Notes: a model not told the origin generated them from the letters alone. DNA of 64,000 nucleotides from Pirellulaceae bacterium (GCA_023382975.1 JAHDXO010000028.1:1-64000); one strand, 5' to 3'; positions 7,773-17,681 are shown, numbered from the stretch's first letter. A program made the numbers and translations.

Positions 7773-10700
7773 ATGATGACGATGCGATGCCCATGGCTGG
7801 CGGTTTCTCTGTTGGTTGTGAGCGGAATGATCGCGATAGCACAAGAGGTTCCGCCGGTCCTGATGGTTCAAGACGAGAGCGGGAGCAGCAACCCGCTGAC
7901 ACTCACGCGGTATGACGTGAGCGTGACGGTCCACGGTTTTGTCGCCGAGACGTCGATCACGATGACCTTTCACAATCCGAACGATCGGGTGTTGGCCGGC
8001 GATCTGCATTTCCCGTTGCCCGACGGTTCGACTGTCTCGGGCTACGCGCTCGATATCGAAGGCCGGATGGTCGATGGCGTAGCCGTGGAAAAGGACAAAG
8101 GCCGGACCGTCTTCGAGAACATCGTCCGCCGGGGGATCGATCCGGGGCTGGTCGAGTGGACCAAGGGCAATAACTTCAAGACCCGCGTCTTCCCGATCCC
8201 GGCCAAAGGCAGCCGCATGATCCGCGTCGACTACGTCAGCCATCTGCCCAGCCTGCAAGACGCGACGTATCGCCTGCCACTCAAATTCAAGGAGCCGATC
8301 GGGGAGTTCAACCTGCGGCTCGAAGTCGTTCAACCGTCGGGCAGGCCGATGATCGTCGAAGGCGATCTTGCAGGATTGAAGTTCGAGCCCTGGCGTCAGA
8401 GCTTTGTCGCGGAAGCAGCCAAGAACGACTTCCTGCCGAAACGGGACATCGTTTTCGCGCTTCCCGACATCGACCGCAGGCCGGTGCTTGTTGAAACAGC
8501 GGCCAATGGCGAGTGCTATTTCGCCATTCTCTCGAAGGCGCCCGGCTATCGGGGAAGGGCGGCCGCATCGATTCCGTTGTCCGAAGTCGTGCTGTTTTGG
8601 GACGCCTCGGGCTCACGGACCGGTGCCGATCGCAATCGAGAGATCGAATTCCTCCGACAGTGGTTTGCAGAAACGACCGCCGGACGCCAATGCCGCGTGC
8701 AGTTGGTCGTGTTGCGCGACCAGGCTGAAGATCCGCAGCCCTTTGTCGTGGAAAATGGCGATGCCGAAAAGCTGCTCGAAGCGATCCGAGCGATCCGTTG
8801 CGACGGCGGAACGCAACTCGGCGCCCTGAAATTGCCCCCGGGCGAAAAGCCGCAACTGGCGTTGCTCTTCTCCGACGGACTGCAAACGTTTGGACGTAGC
8901 GAAACAGACAAGCTCGGCTCGCCGCTCTGTACGCTGTCCAGCGGCACGACACACGACTCGGCACGGCTCCGGCAGTTGGCCATGACCAACGGCGGACGAT
9001 ACATCAACCTTCAGGCGGCGGATAATGCCACGGCCATCGCCTCGCTGGGCATCGACGCCCCGGAATTTATGGGCGCAATGACTTTGGAGGCGGCGTCCGT
9101 CGACGGAATTTGCCCAACGATGCCCCAAGCGTGGGCCGATTATCAACTCGTTTGCGGACGGCTTGAGGCGGCCGAGGCAAACGTGCGGTTGAATTACCAC
9201 CTTGCCGGCGGAGGTCAAGCACAGGAAGGTTTTCTTGTTCGCCAGACGGATGCCGTCGGAGGGAATTTGCTGGAACGGATCTGGGCACAGACGAAGCTGG
9301 CGGATCTGATCGTCTTCCAGGACGAGAACGAAGCGGAGATCCTCTCGCTTGGAAAGCGTCATGGTATCGTCACGCCCTTCACGTCGCTGATCGTGCTCGA
9401 TTCGCTTGAGCAGTATCTGGAGAACGAAATTTGCCCTCCCGAGTCGTTGCCCGAGATGCGGAATGAGTATTTGCGGCAAATGGACACACTCGAGCGTCAA
9501 CAGAAGCAGGAACAGGAAGACCGCTTCAGCCGTGTCGAACAGATGTGGAAAGAGCGGATCGCCTGGTGGGACAAGACCTACAAGTACCCGAAGAATTTCG
9601 AGTACAAAGAACAAGCCGAAGGAGGAGCTGCGAACGCAGCGCCGGGTCACATGGCGCCGCGTCCCGAGGCACCTGCGGCACCTGCGGCACCTGCGGAGCC
9701 GATGGACGCTGAATTGCGGAATAGCGATTTGTCCGAATCGGAAGACTCGGCGCCGACACCGCGTCCATCCGTGGCGGACGCGCCTTTCGGGGACCGTCCC
9801 GCCATGCGCCGGGCGGAGGCAGCCGGGGAGGAATCGCCAGCAAGCAAACAAGACGGCGAAGGCGAAGACGGTCGTCAGCCGGGCATCGTCGTCAAGAAAT
9901 GGACGCCCGACACGCCCTATCTGAAAGAGCTTGCGAAGGCGGATGCGGCCTACGCCACCTACCTCGAATTGCGAGAAGAATACGCCGACGCCCCGTCGTT
10001 CTTTCTCGACTGTGCAGACTTCTTCCACGACGCCGGGCAAGAGATGTTGGCCATTCGCGTGTTGAGCAATCTGGCCGAACTGAAACTGGATAACCCGCAA
10101 GTCCTCCGCGTGCTTGGGCATCGCCTGCTGCAATGGGGCGAAATTGATCTGTCGATCCTCACGTTCGAGGAAGTGCTGCGTCTGCGTCCCGAGGAGCCGC
10201 AATCGTATCGCGATCTGGCCCTGGCGCTTGCACGTCGGGCGGAGACATCCGACAACCAGGGCCTACTCGGTAGCGACTTGTCCCGCGCGTTGGAACTGCT
10301 GAACACCGTCGTGATGGGCCGGTGGGATGAGCGTTTCGCCGGTATCGAAATCATCGCTCTCGAAGAAGCCAACGCGATCCTGCCGCTGGCGACTCGCGTT
10401 GGCGCGAAAGAGATCCCGATCGATAAACGCCTCGTCAAGTTGTTGGACGTCGACGTCCGAATCGTCATGACCTGGCATGCTGACAACACGGACATTGATC
10501 TCCATGTAATCGAACCGTCGGGCGAGAAGGTCGACTACAGCCACAACCGATCCGTGATCGGCGGCATGATCAGTGATGATTTCACCGGCGGCTACGGACC
10601 CGAGGAGTACATGGTCCGCCGCGCCATGCCGGGCGTCTACATGATCAAGGCCCATTTCTACGGCTCACAGTCAGTCGAATTGCTCGGCTCGGTCACCGTC

Positions 10701-10811
10701 CAGGCCGACATCTACACGCACTACGGCCGCCCAGGCCAGAAATGCAAGTCGTTGACCTTCCAACTGAAGCAAAAGGAAGACGTCTACGAAATGGGAAAAA
10801 TCGAGTTTTAG
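7773..10811 (+). CDS. VIT/vWA-domain secreted protein with TPR-like and DUF2135-like parts
   Basis: 1012 aa. A signal peptide covers 1-23. The VIT domain is at about 35-155 (LTLTRYDVSVTVHGFVAETS, FHNPNDRVLAGDLHFPLPDG, GVAVEKDKGRTVFENIVRRG). A vWA-type domain starts near 268 (VVLFWDASGSRTGADRN, with a modified MIDAS DxSGS). A low-complexity Ala/Pro/Glu linker spans about 620-710, TPR-like helices about 715-830, and the C-terminal beta domain (VRIVMTWHADNTDIDLHVIEPSGE) resembles DUF2135/YfaP. VIT-vWA proteins bind partners or matrix in a metal-dependent way. A sigma factor or transport role has been proposed in some relatives but is not shown here. GGAGAA precedes the start. Confidence 0.8.
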   Translation: MMTMRCPWLAVSLLVVSGMIAIAQEVPPVLMVQDESGSSNPLTLTRYDVSVTVHGFVAETSITMTFHNPNDRVLAGDLHFPLPDGSTVSGYALDIEGRMVDGVAVEKDKGRTVFENIVRRGIDPGLVEWTKGNNFKTRVFPIPAKGSRMIRVDYVSHLPSLQDATYRLPLKFKEPIGEFNLRLEVVQPSGRPMIVEGDLAGLKFEPWRQSFVAEAAKNDFLPKRDIVFALPDIDRRPVLVETAANGECYFAILSKAPGYRGRAAASIPLSEVVLFWDASGSRTGADRNREIEFLRQWFAETTAGRQCRVQLVVLRDQAEDPQPFVVENGDAEKLLEAIRAIRCDGGTQLGALKLPPGEKPQLALLFSDGLQTFGRSETDKLGSPLCTLSSGTTHDSARLRQLAMTNGGRYINLQAADNATAIASLGIDAPEFMGAMTLEAASVDGICPTMPQAWADYQLVCGRLEAAEANVRLNYHLAGGGQAQEGFLVRQTDAVGGNLLERIWAQTKLADLIVFQDENEAEILSLGKRHGIVTPFTSLIVLDSLEQYLENEICPPESLPEMRNEYLRQMDTLERQQKQEQEDRFSRVEQMWKERIAWWDKTYKYPKNFEYKEQAEGGAANAAPGHMAPRPEAPAAPAAPAEPMDAELRNSDLSESEDSAPTPRPSVADAPFGDRPAMRRAEAAGEESPASKQDGEGEDGRQPGIVVKKWTPDTPYLKELAKADAAYATYLELREEYADAPSFFLDCADFFHDAGQEMLAIRVLSNLAELKLDNPQVLRVLGHRLLQWGEIDLSILTFEEVLRLRPEEPQSYRDLALALARRAETSDNQGLLGSDLSRALELLNTVVMGRWDERFAGIEIIALEEANAILPLATRVGAKEIPIDKRLVKLLDVDVRIVMTWHADNTDIDLHVIEPSGEKVDYSHNRSVIGGMISDDFTGGYGPEEYMVRRAMPGVYMIKAHFYGSQSVELLGSVTVQADIYTHYGRPGQKCKSLTFQLKQKEDVYEMGKIEF

Positions 10812-11172
10812 CCGACAGATCGCTGCAAATCCCGGAGAGCTTGATAGCACCACAGGGAGCACCACGGTTGAAAGAGAGCACCGCCTGAGCCAAAAGGCAA
10901 AAGGGGACAGTCTACTTTTTGTAACACTTCATCTCTGCTCAGCGCGGCGGGGGCTCCGCTGGGCGTACGGGGAAATCCGCGTGGGAAGACTGGCAGTGGC
11001 AGGACTCGCCGGGCATCCCGCGACGCGGTGTGGGAGAGTGTGGAGATCGGCCAAGAAGGAGAGTGCCCCCCTTATCACTTTTCTGTCAGAACGAGCATCT
11101 ATCGACAACCGATTGCGAGCATTAGAATCTGGAAGGGCGAATCGAATCTCTAGCTGTTCATCGAGAAGCAAC
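10812..11172. other. Intergenic region, 361 bases
   Basis: No gene is supported. It contains the phrase AAAAGGGGACAGTCTAC at 10901-10917, a piece I recognise as a frequent intergenic insert in planctomycete genomes. The start of the sulfatase frame can be extended back to 10981, but that extension lacks a signal peptide and a ribosome site, so I placed the start at 11173. Confidence 0.5.
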
Positions 11173-12840
11173 ATGAAATCTGCGATCCTTGCTTTGTGCA
11201 TGCTGCTGGCAGCGCCGGCTGCGGTCCGGGCCGCCGACAGGCCCAACGTCCTGCTGATCTGCGTGGACGATCTCAAACCACTGCTCGGATGCTATGACGC
11301 GCCGGTGGTGCAATCGCCGAACATCGACCGGCTCGCCGCGCGGGGCGTGCTATTCGAACGGGCCTACTGCAACCAAGCCGTCTGTGCGCCGTCGCGCAAT
11401 TCGCTGATGACCGGCCTGCGACCGCAGACCATCGGAATCTACGACCTACCGACCAATTTCCGCCAAGGCGCACCCGAAGCGGTGACGGTGGCCCAGTATT
11501 TCCGCCAGCATGGATACCGCACCGAGGCGCTGGGCAAGATCATGCACGTCGGCCACGGCAACTTCGAGGACAAAGCTTCCTGGACCGTGCCGCACTGGAG
11601 GCCCAAGGGCGGCGGATACCAGCTTCCGGCGAGCACGTCCACGACGCGGCCGGCCAATGTCGGAGGCCCCCGCGGCGCGGCCATCGAATGCGCCGACGTT
11701 CCCGACGAGGCTTATGCCGACGGCATGATTGCCGACGAAGCCATCGCCCGGCTGCGCGCCGCTCAGGCTCAACCTGCCGAGCCGTTCTTCCTGGCCGTCG
11801 GGTTTCTCAAACCGCATCTGCCCTTCGTCGCGCCGAAGAAGTATTGGGATCTTTACGAGCGATCTTCGTTCGAGCCGCCGCGGCAGCAGACGCCGCCCGA
11901 GGGCGCACCGACCTTCGCGCCGACGACTTGGGGCGAACTGCGGCAGTACAGCGACATTCCCGAGACCGGTCCGCTCTCCGCCGACCAACAACGCCAACTG
12001 ATCCACGGTTACCACGCCGCGGTAAGCTACATGGATGCCCAACTGGGCCGCGTGCTCGACGCGTTGGACCAGACCGGTTTCGCCCGCAACACGATCGTCG
12101 TGCTCTGGGGCGACCACGGCTGGCACCTGGGCGACCACGGCATGTGGTGCAAGCACACCAATTACGAGCAGGCCGCTCGCATCCCGCTGATCGTCGCAGT
12201 TCCCGGCACGGCACGGTCCGGTGTCAAGACGGGTGCGCTGGCCGAGACGGTGGACATCTACCCGACCTTGTGCGAGTTGGCGGGGTTGCCTGCGCCCCGA
12301 GACTTGGACGGCTCCAGCTTTGCCCCCATCCTGAAAGACCCTGCGGCAGCGACCAAGGACACCATCCTGCACGTTTATCCGCGAAGCCAGCTTCTGGGCC
12401 GCGCCGTCCGCACGGAACGCTACCGATTGGTCGAGTGGAAGAAGATCGGCGAAGCGGCTGACACCGCCGAACTGGAACTGTACGACTACGAGACCGATCC
12501 CGACGAAACGAGGAACCTGGCTGGCGACCATCCCGAGACTGTCGCCCAACTGCGAGCCATCCTGGCCACCCAGCCGGAGGCAAAGCCGCAAGTTCGTGCC
12601 GCAAGCCCAGCCGGACAGGAAGCCGGAACTGCGGCCTCGAAGCCGAAGCAGGACCGGGCCGCCATGTTCGCCAGACGCGACAAAGATGGCGACGGCACGC
12701 TAACCCGCGACGAGTTCCTCACCGGCCAACCCGACCCCGACGAGGCGCCGAAGCGATTCGTCGTGTTCGACGCCGACAAGAACGGTGTCCTCAGCCGCGA
12801 CGAGTTCATCACCGGCGGCAAGAATCAAACCGTGAAGTAG
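11173..12840 (+). CDS. Secreted sulfatase (iduronate-2-sulfatase-like) with C-terminal EF-hands
   Basis: 555 aa. The signal peptide is MKSAILALCMLLAAPAAVRA. NVLLICVDDLKP provides the metal-binding Asp pair, and Cys71 in CAPSR is the residue converted to formylglycine. Other active-site blocks are GKIMHVGHGN, FLAVGFLKPHLPFVAPKKYW and LWGDHGWHLGDHGMWCKHTNYE. The order fits iduronate-2-sulfatase-like type I sulfatases, which hydrolyse sulfate esters on polysaccharide chains. The last ~60 residues hold two EF-hand loops (DKDGDGTLTRDEF and DADKNGVLSRDEF), an unusual calcium-binding tail. It lies 31 bases upstream of the hydrolase gene and probably shares its transcript. Confidence 0.92.
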   Translation: MKSAILALCMLLAAPAAVRAADRPNVLLICVDDLKPLLGCYDAPVVQSPNIDRLAARGVLFERAYCNQAVCAPSRNSLMTGLRPQTIGIYDLPTNFRQGAPEAVTVAQYFRQHGYRTEALGKIMHVGHGNFEDKASWTVPHWRPKGGGYQLPASTSTTRPANVGGPRGAAIECADVPDEAYADGMIADEAIARLRAAQAQPAEPFFLAVGFLKPHLPFVAPKKYWDLYERSSFEPPRQQTPPEGAPTFAPTTWGELRQYSDIPETGPLSADQQRQLIHGYHAAVSYMDAQLGRVLDALDQTGFARNTIVVLWGDHGWHLGDHGMWCKHTNYEQAARIPLIVAVPGTARSGVKTGALAETVDIYPTLCELAGLPAPRDLDGSSFAPILKDPAAATKDTILHVYPRSQLLGRAVRTERYRLVEWKKIGEAADTAELELYDYETDPDETRNLAGDHPETVAQLRAILATQPEAKPQVRAASPAGQEAGTAASKPKQDRAAMFARRDKDGDGTLTRDEFLTGQPDPDEAPKRFVVFDADKNGVLSRDEFITGGKNQTVK

Positions 12841-12871
12841 AAAGTCCGTATAGCAACTCAAGGAGATCGCG

Positions 12872-13954
12872 ATGTTTCGCCACCTGCTCGTGCCGGCGCT
12901 GCTCGCCGTGCTTCTCGCCAGCCCCAGCCTCGCGCAAGACCCCCCGGCGTCACGCGAGCAACAACTCAAGCAGTTGCTCCAGCGTTACCCGGACGCGGAC
13001 GCGAACCGCGACGGCGTCCTGAGCGTCGAGGAGGCTCAGACCTATCGCGCCAAGATGCGAGCCAAGGAGGAAAGGCAGCCCGAAGCCAAGCAGCCGGTTC
13101 CGCGGATTCGGCCCACGCACGCCGACGTGCATTACGGTCCGCACGAGCGGCAGGTCATCGATTTCTACCAGGCGAAGAGCGATCAGCCCACGCCGGTGAT
13201 CATCTACATCCACGGCGGCGGATTCGTCGCCGGAGACAAAAGCAGTGTGAGTTCCTCGATGGTACAGGGCGCCCTGGAAGCGGGAATCAGCTTCGCCGCC
13301 ATCAATTACCGCTTCGTCGATGGCGGCGAAACGATCTTTCCGGTGCCGCAGCACGACGGAGCACGGGCCGTGCAATTCGTTCGCAGTCAAGCCGGTCCGT
13401 GGAACGTTGATCCCGCTCGCATCGCCTGCTTTGGCGGCTCGGCCGGTGCCGGCATTTCGATGTGGATCGGCTTTCACGACGATCTCGCCCGGCCCGACAG
13501 CTCGGATCCGGTCGAACGCCAGTCCACTCGCATTCAAGCCGTCGGCACGATGGGCGGGCAGGGCACCTACGACCCCGTCAAGGTCAAGCAACTGGTCGGC
13601 GGCCGGGCCCACGAGCACCCGTCGCTGCTGAAGGTCTACGGCCTGAAGTCGATCGACGAGGCCATGAACCCTACGCCTGCGGTCCAGAAGCTGTATGACG
13701 AGGCCGCCGCGATCACGCACCTGACCCGTGACGATCCGCCGCTGTACATGGTCTACAACGAACCCGACATCGTTCCGCCCCCCGACACCAAGCCGGGGCA
13801 GTTCATCCATCATCCCAACTTCGGCCGGCAGCTCAAGGCGAAAATGGATGAGTTGGGCATCGAGAACGTCTTTATCAACAGTGGCGGCACCCCGCCGACG
13901 CCCCAACCGCCCGGCGGCATGCTGGAGTTCTTGAGAAAGCACTTGGTAAAATAG
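12872..13954 (+). CDS. Secreted alpha/beta hydrolase (esterase) with N-terminal EF-hand
   Basis: 360 aa. The signal peptide ends near SLAQ (residue 22). An EF-hand loop DADANRDGVLSVEEA follows at about 41-55, then the hydrolase fold: oxyanion-hole motif IYIHGGGFVAGD, nucleophile motif FGGSAGAG and a candidate acid in YNEPD. Such BD-FAE/HSL-like enzymes remove acyl groups from plant or algal polysaccharides. The segment where the catalytic His normally sits reads FINSGGTPPTPQPPGGM and contains no histidine, so activity is uncertain. AAGGAG precedes the ATG. It follows the EF-hand sulfatase, suggesting a paired secreted function. Confidence 0.8.
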   Translation: MFRHLLVPALLAVLLASPSLAQDPPASREQQLKQLLQRYPDADANRDGVLSVEEAQTYRAKMRAKEERQPEAKQPVPRIRPTHADVHYGPHERQVIDFYQAKSDQPTPVIIYIHGGGFVAGDKSSVSSSMVQGALEAGISFAAINYRFVDGGETIFPVPQHDGARAVQFVRSQAGPWNVDPARIACFGGSAGAGISMWIGFHDDLARPDSSDPVERQSTRIQAVGTMGGQGTYDPVKVKQLVGGRAHEHPSLLKVYGLKSIDEAMNPTPAVQKLYDEAAAITHLTRDDPPLYMVYNEPDIVPPPDTKPGQFIHHPNFGRQLKAKMDELGIENVFINSGGTPPTPQPPGGMLEFLRKHLVK

Positions 13955-14042
13955 TGGCGCGCGGCGCCGCGAGATCGCTCTTGCTCCGCGGCGGATTCGG
14001 CTTGCAGCCCAAATCCCGCCAGATCTGCGACGGCGCAACGAA

Positions 14043-15506
14043 TCAAGGCTTGACCGGAAATCTCGCCCGGAGTTGTGCGCTCAGGGATCGTATCAGCTCC
14101 GCATGTTCCGCACGTCCGGCCAGGTTGACGTCGTTTTGCGGATCGGCATGCTGGTCGTACAACTCATGCACGGGTGGTTGGCCCGGTTTCGTCCATTCGA
14201 CAAACCGCCAGCGATCGGTGCGCATCGCGACGCCCAGATAGCCGGCTTTGGGATACCAACTAAACGCGGCGTCGTGGACGTCCGTGTTGGGATCGTCCAG
14301 GACCGGCTTCAGACTGCGTCCCTCAAGACCATCGGCAGCGGGCAGACCGCACAGCTCGATCAGCGTCGGACCGATGTCGACGGCCTGGGCCAGCGCTCGC
14401 GTCTTCTGCCCGGCCGACTTCTGCCCGGGGATGGCGATGATCATCGCGTTCCGCGTCGCACCTTCGTAGTTGTTGTGCTTCGCGCCCCACCAGTTGTGTT
14501 CGCCCATGTAGTAACCGTGATCGGTCCAGAAGACGACGATCGTATTCCGGGCCTGGCCGGTTTCTTCGAGTGTGTCCAGCAGTCGGCCGACGAGTGCGTC
14601 GACGTAGCTGATCGCGGCCAGATATCCGTGCAGGCAGGCCCGTTTGAACGGTTCGTCGAGTGGTCCCTCGGGCACATTGCCGTACCAGCGGAAATCCTGG
14701 CCGGACGTGGCGGCGAATGCGGGAGCGTCCTTGGGGGGAAACTCGTTCCGGGCCAGCGGCAACGCGGCTCGGTCATACAAATCCCAGTACTTTTTCGGCG
14801 CGACCCAGGGCACGTGCGGATTGGCGAATCCGACGGCCAGAAAGAAAGGCTGATCCGGCCGCTTTGCATATTCGCGAAGCTGCTCGACGCCCCTCGCCGC
14901 CGTGTCCCCGTCCAGCAGATCGTCGTCACCCAGATCCGTCGCTTCGAACGCTGGCCCGGCATAGAACACCATGCCCTGTCCGCGGGCGGGCGGCACGGTT
15001 CCCGAGGCTGCGTACTCCTTGCGGCGAGCCTCCATCGCGGCTTGACCGATCGCCCCGTACCGCGGCTTCTTGCTGTGCCACGCTGGCTCGCTCCACGAGG
15101 CTTCGTCGTCGATGCCAACGTGGTACACCTTGCCGAAGCTGCGGCAGTGGTAGCCGTGGTTCTTAAAATGCTGCGGTACGGTGGTGATGTCGGGCATGGT
15201 TGCCCGCAGGGTTCGCCCGATCTCGAAGATCTGCGTCGTGGCAGGATAGCGGCCGCTGAGCATCGAGATCCGCGACGGCGAACACAACGCTTGCTGGACG
15301 TAACTCTGCTCGAACACCATCCCGCGTCCAGCGAGTCGGTCGATGTTCGGCGACTTGACCGTCGGATCCCCGTAACAACCCAATTGTGGCCGCATGTCGT
15401 CCGAACAGATCAGCAGCACGTTCCGCTGCTCACTGGCGTCGAGCCGCGCGGAGAAAAGGCTCGTCGCGAGCAGAACAGCCATCACCGCAAATGTTGCGCG
15501 ATTCAT
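14043..15506 (-). CDS. Secreted sulfatase (iduronate-2-sulfatase-like)
   Basis: 487 aa with signal peptide (MNRATFAVMAVLLATSLFSA). NVLLICSDDMRPQLGCYG provides metal ligands, and Cys75 of CSPSR is the formylglycine site. Further motifs are FGKVYHVGIDDEASW, FLAVGFANPHVPWVAPKKYW and VFWTDHGYYMGEHNWWGAKH, and the tail ELYDQHADPQNDVNLA is typical of the family. It is the same class as the sulfatase at 11173 but without EF-hands. AAGGA precedes the ATG. It is convergent with the upstream hydrolase gene and divergent from the hydrolase at 15822. Predicted sulfate-ester cleavage on an extracellular or periplasmic glycan. Confidence 0.92.
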   Translation of the reverse strand: MNRATFAVMAVLLATSLFSARLDASEQRNVLLICSDDMRPQLGCYGDPTVKSPNIDRLAGRGMVFEQSYVQQALCSPSRISMLSGRYPATTQIFEIGRTLRATMPDITTVPQHFKNHGYHCRSFGKVYHVGIDDEASWSEPAWHSKKPRYGAIGQAAMEARRKEYAASGTVPPARGQGMVFYAGPAFEATDLGDDDLLDGDTAARGVEQLREYAKRPDQPFFLAVGFANPHVPWVAPKKYWDLYDRAALPLARNEFPPKDAPAFAATSGQDFRWYGNVPEGPLDEPFKRACLHGYLAAISYVDALVGRLLDTLEETGQARNTIVVFWTDHGYYMGEHNWWGAKHNNYEGATRNAMIIAIPGQKSAGQKTRALAQAVDIGPTLIELCGLPAADGLEGRSLKPVLDDPNTDVHDAAFSWYPKAGYLGVAMRTDRWRFVEWTKPGQPPVHELYDQHADPQNDVNLAGRAEHAELIRSLSAQLRARFPVKP

Positions 15507-15821
15507 GGAGAGATCCTTGTCTCTGGCAGAAGGTTAGCGAACGTTGGTCGAACCGATCCAACCTTTGTACCTCATCCGGCCGCGGCTTGGCAGAGCCCCA
15601 GGTCTGGCCACGGCCAAGGTGCGTGTTGGTGCATTCGAGCGTCCCCTGTCGCCAGTGATTGATGCCTGAGGTTGTCGTTTAATTTCTCTACAGCCGACAC
15701 GTCCGCGAGCCGCGTTGGGTGCCGTCTCGGGGCCTTGGGGCTTGACACCGGCGTGTTGGTCCCAGAGATTTCGTCCTGGGTGGGCGATTCTGGTGTAGCT
15801 TCTAACCCGGGAGAGCGAACG

Positions 15822-17051
15822 ATGTATGCCAAGCGGTTGCTGACGATTCTGTTGCTGGTCGGGCTCGTAGCGGAACTTGTTGTGGCGTCATTGGCCAGTG
15901 CGTCCGATTCGGTGCCCGGTGGTGTGGACGCTCGATTCACCGGCCCGTGGGATCTGCGGCATCTGAAGCAACCGCCTCGATTCGTCTGGGGGGAAACGCG
16001 GGACGGCGTGCGCGAGGTGTACTACGAAAACGAACCGTATCGCGGACAGGCGACTCGGGTGTTCGCGTACTTCGCCAAGCCGGCTGATGGCGAAGGACCT
16101 TTTCCGGGGATGGTCCTGGTGCATGGCGGCGGAGGCACGGCGTTCGCCGAGTGGGCTAGGTTATGGGCTGAACGCGGTTACGCGGCTTTGGCGATGGATC
16201 TGGCCGGTCGGGGACCGGATCGCGATCGACTGGCCGATGGAGGCCCCGACCAATCCGACACCGAGAAGTTCGGGCCGTTTGACGAACACTCGATCCGCGA
16301 CGTATGGAGCTACCATGCGGTGGCGGCAGTGATCCGCGGGCACTCGCTGCTGGCCAGTCTGCCGGAAGTGGACGGCAGTCGCACCGGGGTGACCGGCATC
16401 AGTTGGGGCGGATACCTGACCTGCATCGTTGCGGGACTGGACGACCGATTCAAGGCCGCCGTTCCGGTCTACGGCTGCGGATTCCTGCACGAGAACAGCG
16501 TCTGGCTGCCCCGGTTGGCCGGCATGGAGTCCGCTCAGCGCACTCGATGGGTGGACAACTTCGACCCTTCGCGGTATCTGCCCGGCGTGAACTGCCCGAT
16601 CCTGTTCGTCAACGGCACGAACGATTTCGCTTACCCGTTGGACAGCTACCGGAAATCGTATCGAGCGGTGTCGGGAACACGCCAGTTGTGCGTCACGGTA
16701 CGGATGCCCCACAGCCATCCGGCGGGCTGGAAGCCGATCGAGATCGATCTGTTCATCGATAGCGTGGTGCGCGATGGCACGCCGCTGCCACGTCTGGGAC
16801 CGCCCGGCGTGGAAGACGGCGAGTTGAGTGCGGCGGTCGAGTCGAAGACGCCGATCAAGTCCGCAGAAATTCACTACACCGCGGACACTGGAGCCTGGCA
16901 GCAACGCGAGTGGCACAGCCGAGACGCAACGCTGAAGGCTGGCCGAGTTTCGGCACCGCTTCCGCAGGAACGTCCGTGCGTGGCGTTCCTCACCGTGACC
17001 GACGAGCGCGGTGCCACGATCAGCACCGAGCATGTGGAATGCGAGCCGTAG
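15822..17051 (+). CDS. Secreted alpha/beta hydrolase (dienelactone/acetyl-xylan esterase type)
   Basis: 409 aa from the ATG at 15822, which gives a proper signal peptide (LLTILLLVGLVAELVVASLASA); longer starts do not. Motifs are oxyanion-hole MVLVHGGGGTAF, nucleophile elbow GISWGGYLT, acid NGTNDFAYP and His in RMPHSHPAGW, so the catalytic triad looks complete. A C-terminal beta-sandwich-like segment (about 300-405) resembles the bacterial Ig-like tail in planctomycete AXE-type esterases. A gene-free divergent region (15507-15821) separates it from the sulfatase; I see no named site there. Likely removes ester groups from polysaccharides. Confidence 0.82.
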   Translation: MYAKRLLTILLLVGLVAELVVASLASASDSVPGGVDARFTGPWDLRHLKQPPRFVWGETRDGVREVYYENEPYRGQATRVFAYFAKPADGEGPFPGMVLVHGGGGTAFAEWARLWAERGYAALAMDLAGRGPDRDRLADGGPDQSDTEKFGPFDEHSIRDVWSYHAVAAVIRGHSLLASLPEVDGSRTGVTGISWGGYLTCIVAGLDDRFKAAVPVYGCGFLHENSVWLPRLAGMESAQRTRWVDNFDPSRYLPGVNCPILFVNGTNDFAYPLDSYRKSYRAVSGTRQLCVTVRMPHSHPAGWKPIEIDLFIDSVVRDGTPLPRLGPPGVEDGELSAAVESKTPIKSAEIHYTADTGAWQQREWHSRDATLKAGRVSAPLPQERPCVAFLTVTDERGATISTEHVECEP

Positions 17052-17102
17052 CGAATTCGCCCCGTCGCCCAGACCGTCAAGCAGCCCGCCGCTGCGGACG
17101 GC

Positions 17103-17432
17103 TCAGAACACGTCGAGCATGAAGTGGTGGCCCGAGTGCCAGCGGCGCGGGGACGGGTAGTAGTTCTGCCACTGCTTGTTGTACACCGGGATGCGCATTT
17201 CCGGCGGATAGCGGTAGTACATGTCCTCGCTGCTGCGGTAATACTCGTTGCCCCAGAAATTCTGCGGATAAAAGACGTACGGATAGTGGTAGAACCGTTC
17301 CCAGTCCTGGTTTCCGTACGCTCCGCCCCAGACTCGGCCGTAGGCCTGCTGGTCTGCCGATGCCGGCGTCGCCGACAGACAGATCGAGAGGGCCGAGACA
17401 GCCAATAACGCCCACACGGCTCGACGAATCAT
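17103..17432 (-). CDS. Short secreted Tyr-rich planctomycete protein
   Basis: 109 aa. The signal peptide ends near TPASA. The mature part is dominated by Tyr, Trp, Phe and Pro (FYHYPYVFYPQNFWGNEYY, then MYYRYPPEMRIPVYNKQW, ending WHSGHHFMLDVF). I recall proteins of this shape as conserved in Pirellulales, sometimes annotated 'calmodulin-binding', a label with no support in this sequence. ATG at 17432 is preferred over GTG at 17435; GGGGGAAG lies just upstream. Function unknown, probably envelope-associated. Confidence 0.72.
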   Translation of the reverse strand: MIRRAVWALLAVSALSICLSATPASADQQAYGRVWGGAYGNQDWERFYHYPYVFYPQNFWGNEYYRSSEDMYYRYPPEMRIPVYNKQWQNYYPSPRRWHSGHHFMLDVF

Positions 17433-17631
17433 CACACTTCCCCCTGGGACGATAGCAGTTGGTGAATCCAGTTGACTCAGCAGCTAACATCGGCCAATCG
17501 TTGTGACCGGCATTAACGCAAAAACCGTCACAATCCGACTCTGGCGGCAAGCTCTAGCGATCTGTGCCAGGCAGCCGTGGCTCGACGGACGCGGACGAAT
17601 CCCCAAAAGCGATCGATCCCGGATTGTCAAT

Positions 17632-17681
17632 GCATGGCAATTTGCAATGCGTGAATGTCAATGCATTGCAACATGCAATGC
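17632..17681 (+). promoter_or_regulatory. Tandem palindromic activator-binding sites (candidate sigma-54 UAS)
   Basis: Two palindromes lie 31 bp apart centre to centre, about three helical turns: GCATGGCA-ATT-TGCAATGC (17632-17650, one mismatch) and GCATTGCA-ACA-TGCAATGC (17663-17681, perfect). They sit about 90-140 bp upstream of the -24/-12 promoter, the usual position for a bacterial enhancer-binding protein dimer pair. Which activator binds is unknown. Confidence 0.65.
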
